DNA of 7,540 nt from Puniceicoccales bacterium (GTDB lineage Bacteria; Verrucomicrobiota; Verrucomicrobiia; Opitutales; Oceanipulchritudinaceae). Positions within the stretch are counted from its first letter, which is position 1, and each line of letters begins with the position of its first letter. Of this stretch, positions 6,991-7,540 are shown one piece after another. The notes under the pieces were generated by a model that saw only the letters and a list, made by a program, of their open reading frames with translations, was not told the origin of the DNA and searched no databases. Made by a program: the position numbers and the translations under genes. The DNA is taken from assembly GCA_030595525.1 (NCBI GenBank), contig JAUVDD010000077.1:1-7540 (forward strand), in the 5' to 3' direction.

Positions 6991-7114
6991 CTTTGATCGA
7001 GTTTATCGGCTCTTTCTATCAAGGCAGTCGGCTACCATGATTCTGGCAAGGGGAATTTTGCAGATTACCCCAATTGGGCTTGCCTTGGCGGGCACAGGTT
7101 TAGTCAATGTCTGG
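6991..7114. promoter_or_regulatory. Divergent nuclease / purH intergenic region with small inverted repeats
   Basis: This 124-nt region must hold the purH promoter and probably that of the nuclease. I see no convincing -35/-10 pair and no match to the E. coli PurR operator. It does hold a perfect 10-bp palindrome CCCAATTGGG (7069-7078), a stem GGGG(7050-7053)/CCCC(7068-7071) that extends through AAT/ATTA with one bulge, and a longer-range pair GGCAAG (7045-7050) with CTTGCC (7079-7084). These pairings share bases and so exclude each other, as in a switching leader, but each is short. An in-frame ATG at 7037 means part of this stretch could instead be coding. Confidence 0.25.

Positions 7115-7540
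<426 letters not shown>

Overview
This 7.5-kb window is compact bacterial chromosome made of ordinary housekeeping genes, with very short gaps and no sign of phage, transposase, CRISPR or RNA genes. Base composition is close to balanced. The AlaRS and LeuB sequences look closest to what I remember from the PVC group (Planctomycetes, Verrucomicrobia, Chlamydiae), perhaps Verrucomicrobiota. That placement rests on memory of family sequence style and is only moderately secure.

Left part (1-4626), all on the minus strand and read from right to left: leuB (leucine synthesis), a 97-nt gap mostly filled by a near-perfect 59-nt palindrome, alaS (alanyl-tRNA synthetase), a YhbY-family RNA-binding protein whose start overlaps the alaS stop (TAATG), and an EVE-domain protein 14 nt further on that runs off the left edge. 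The last three look like one translationally coupled operon with a protein-synthesis theme (tRNA charging, ribosome-associated RNA binding, modified-base reading). leuB may be co-transcribed with them through the palindrome.

Middle part (4627-5651): a short divergent intergenic region with a 16-bp dyad, followed on the plus strand by an unrecognised membrane-anchored protein that resembles LolA/LolB-like lipid-binding folds. It converges on, and overlaps by 11 nt, the next gene.

Right part (5641-7540): a minus-strand beta-CASP metallo-beta-lactamase nuclease with all expected active-site motifs, then a divergent intergenic region with several small self-complementary segments, then the start of purH on the plus strand, which runs off the right edge.

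I found no convincing new biological system. The most interesting item is the REPIN-like palindrome between leuB and alaS. The uncharacterised membrane protein and the possible structured leader before purH come next.
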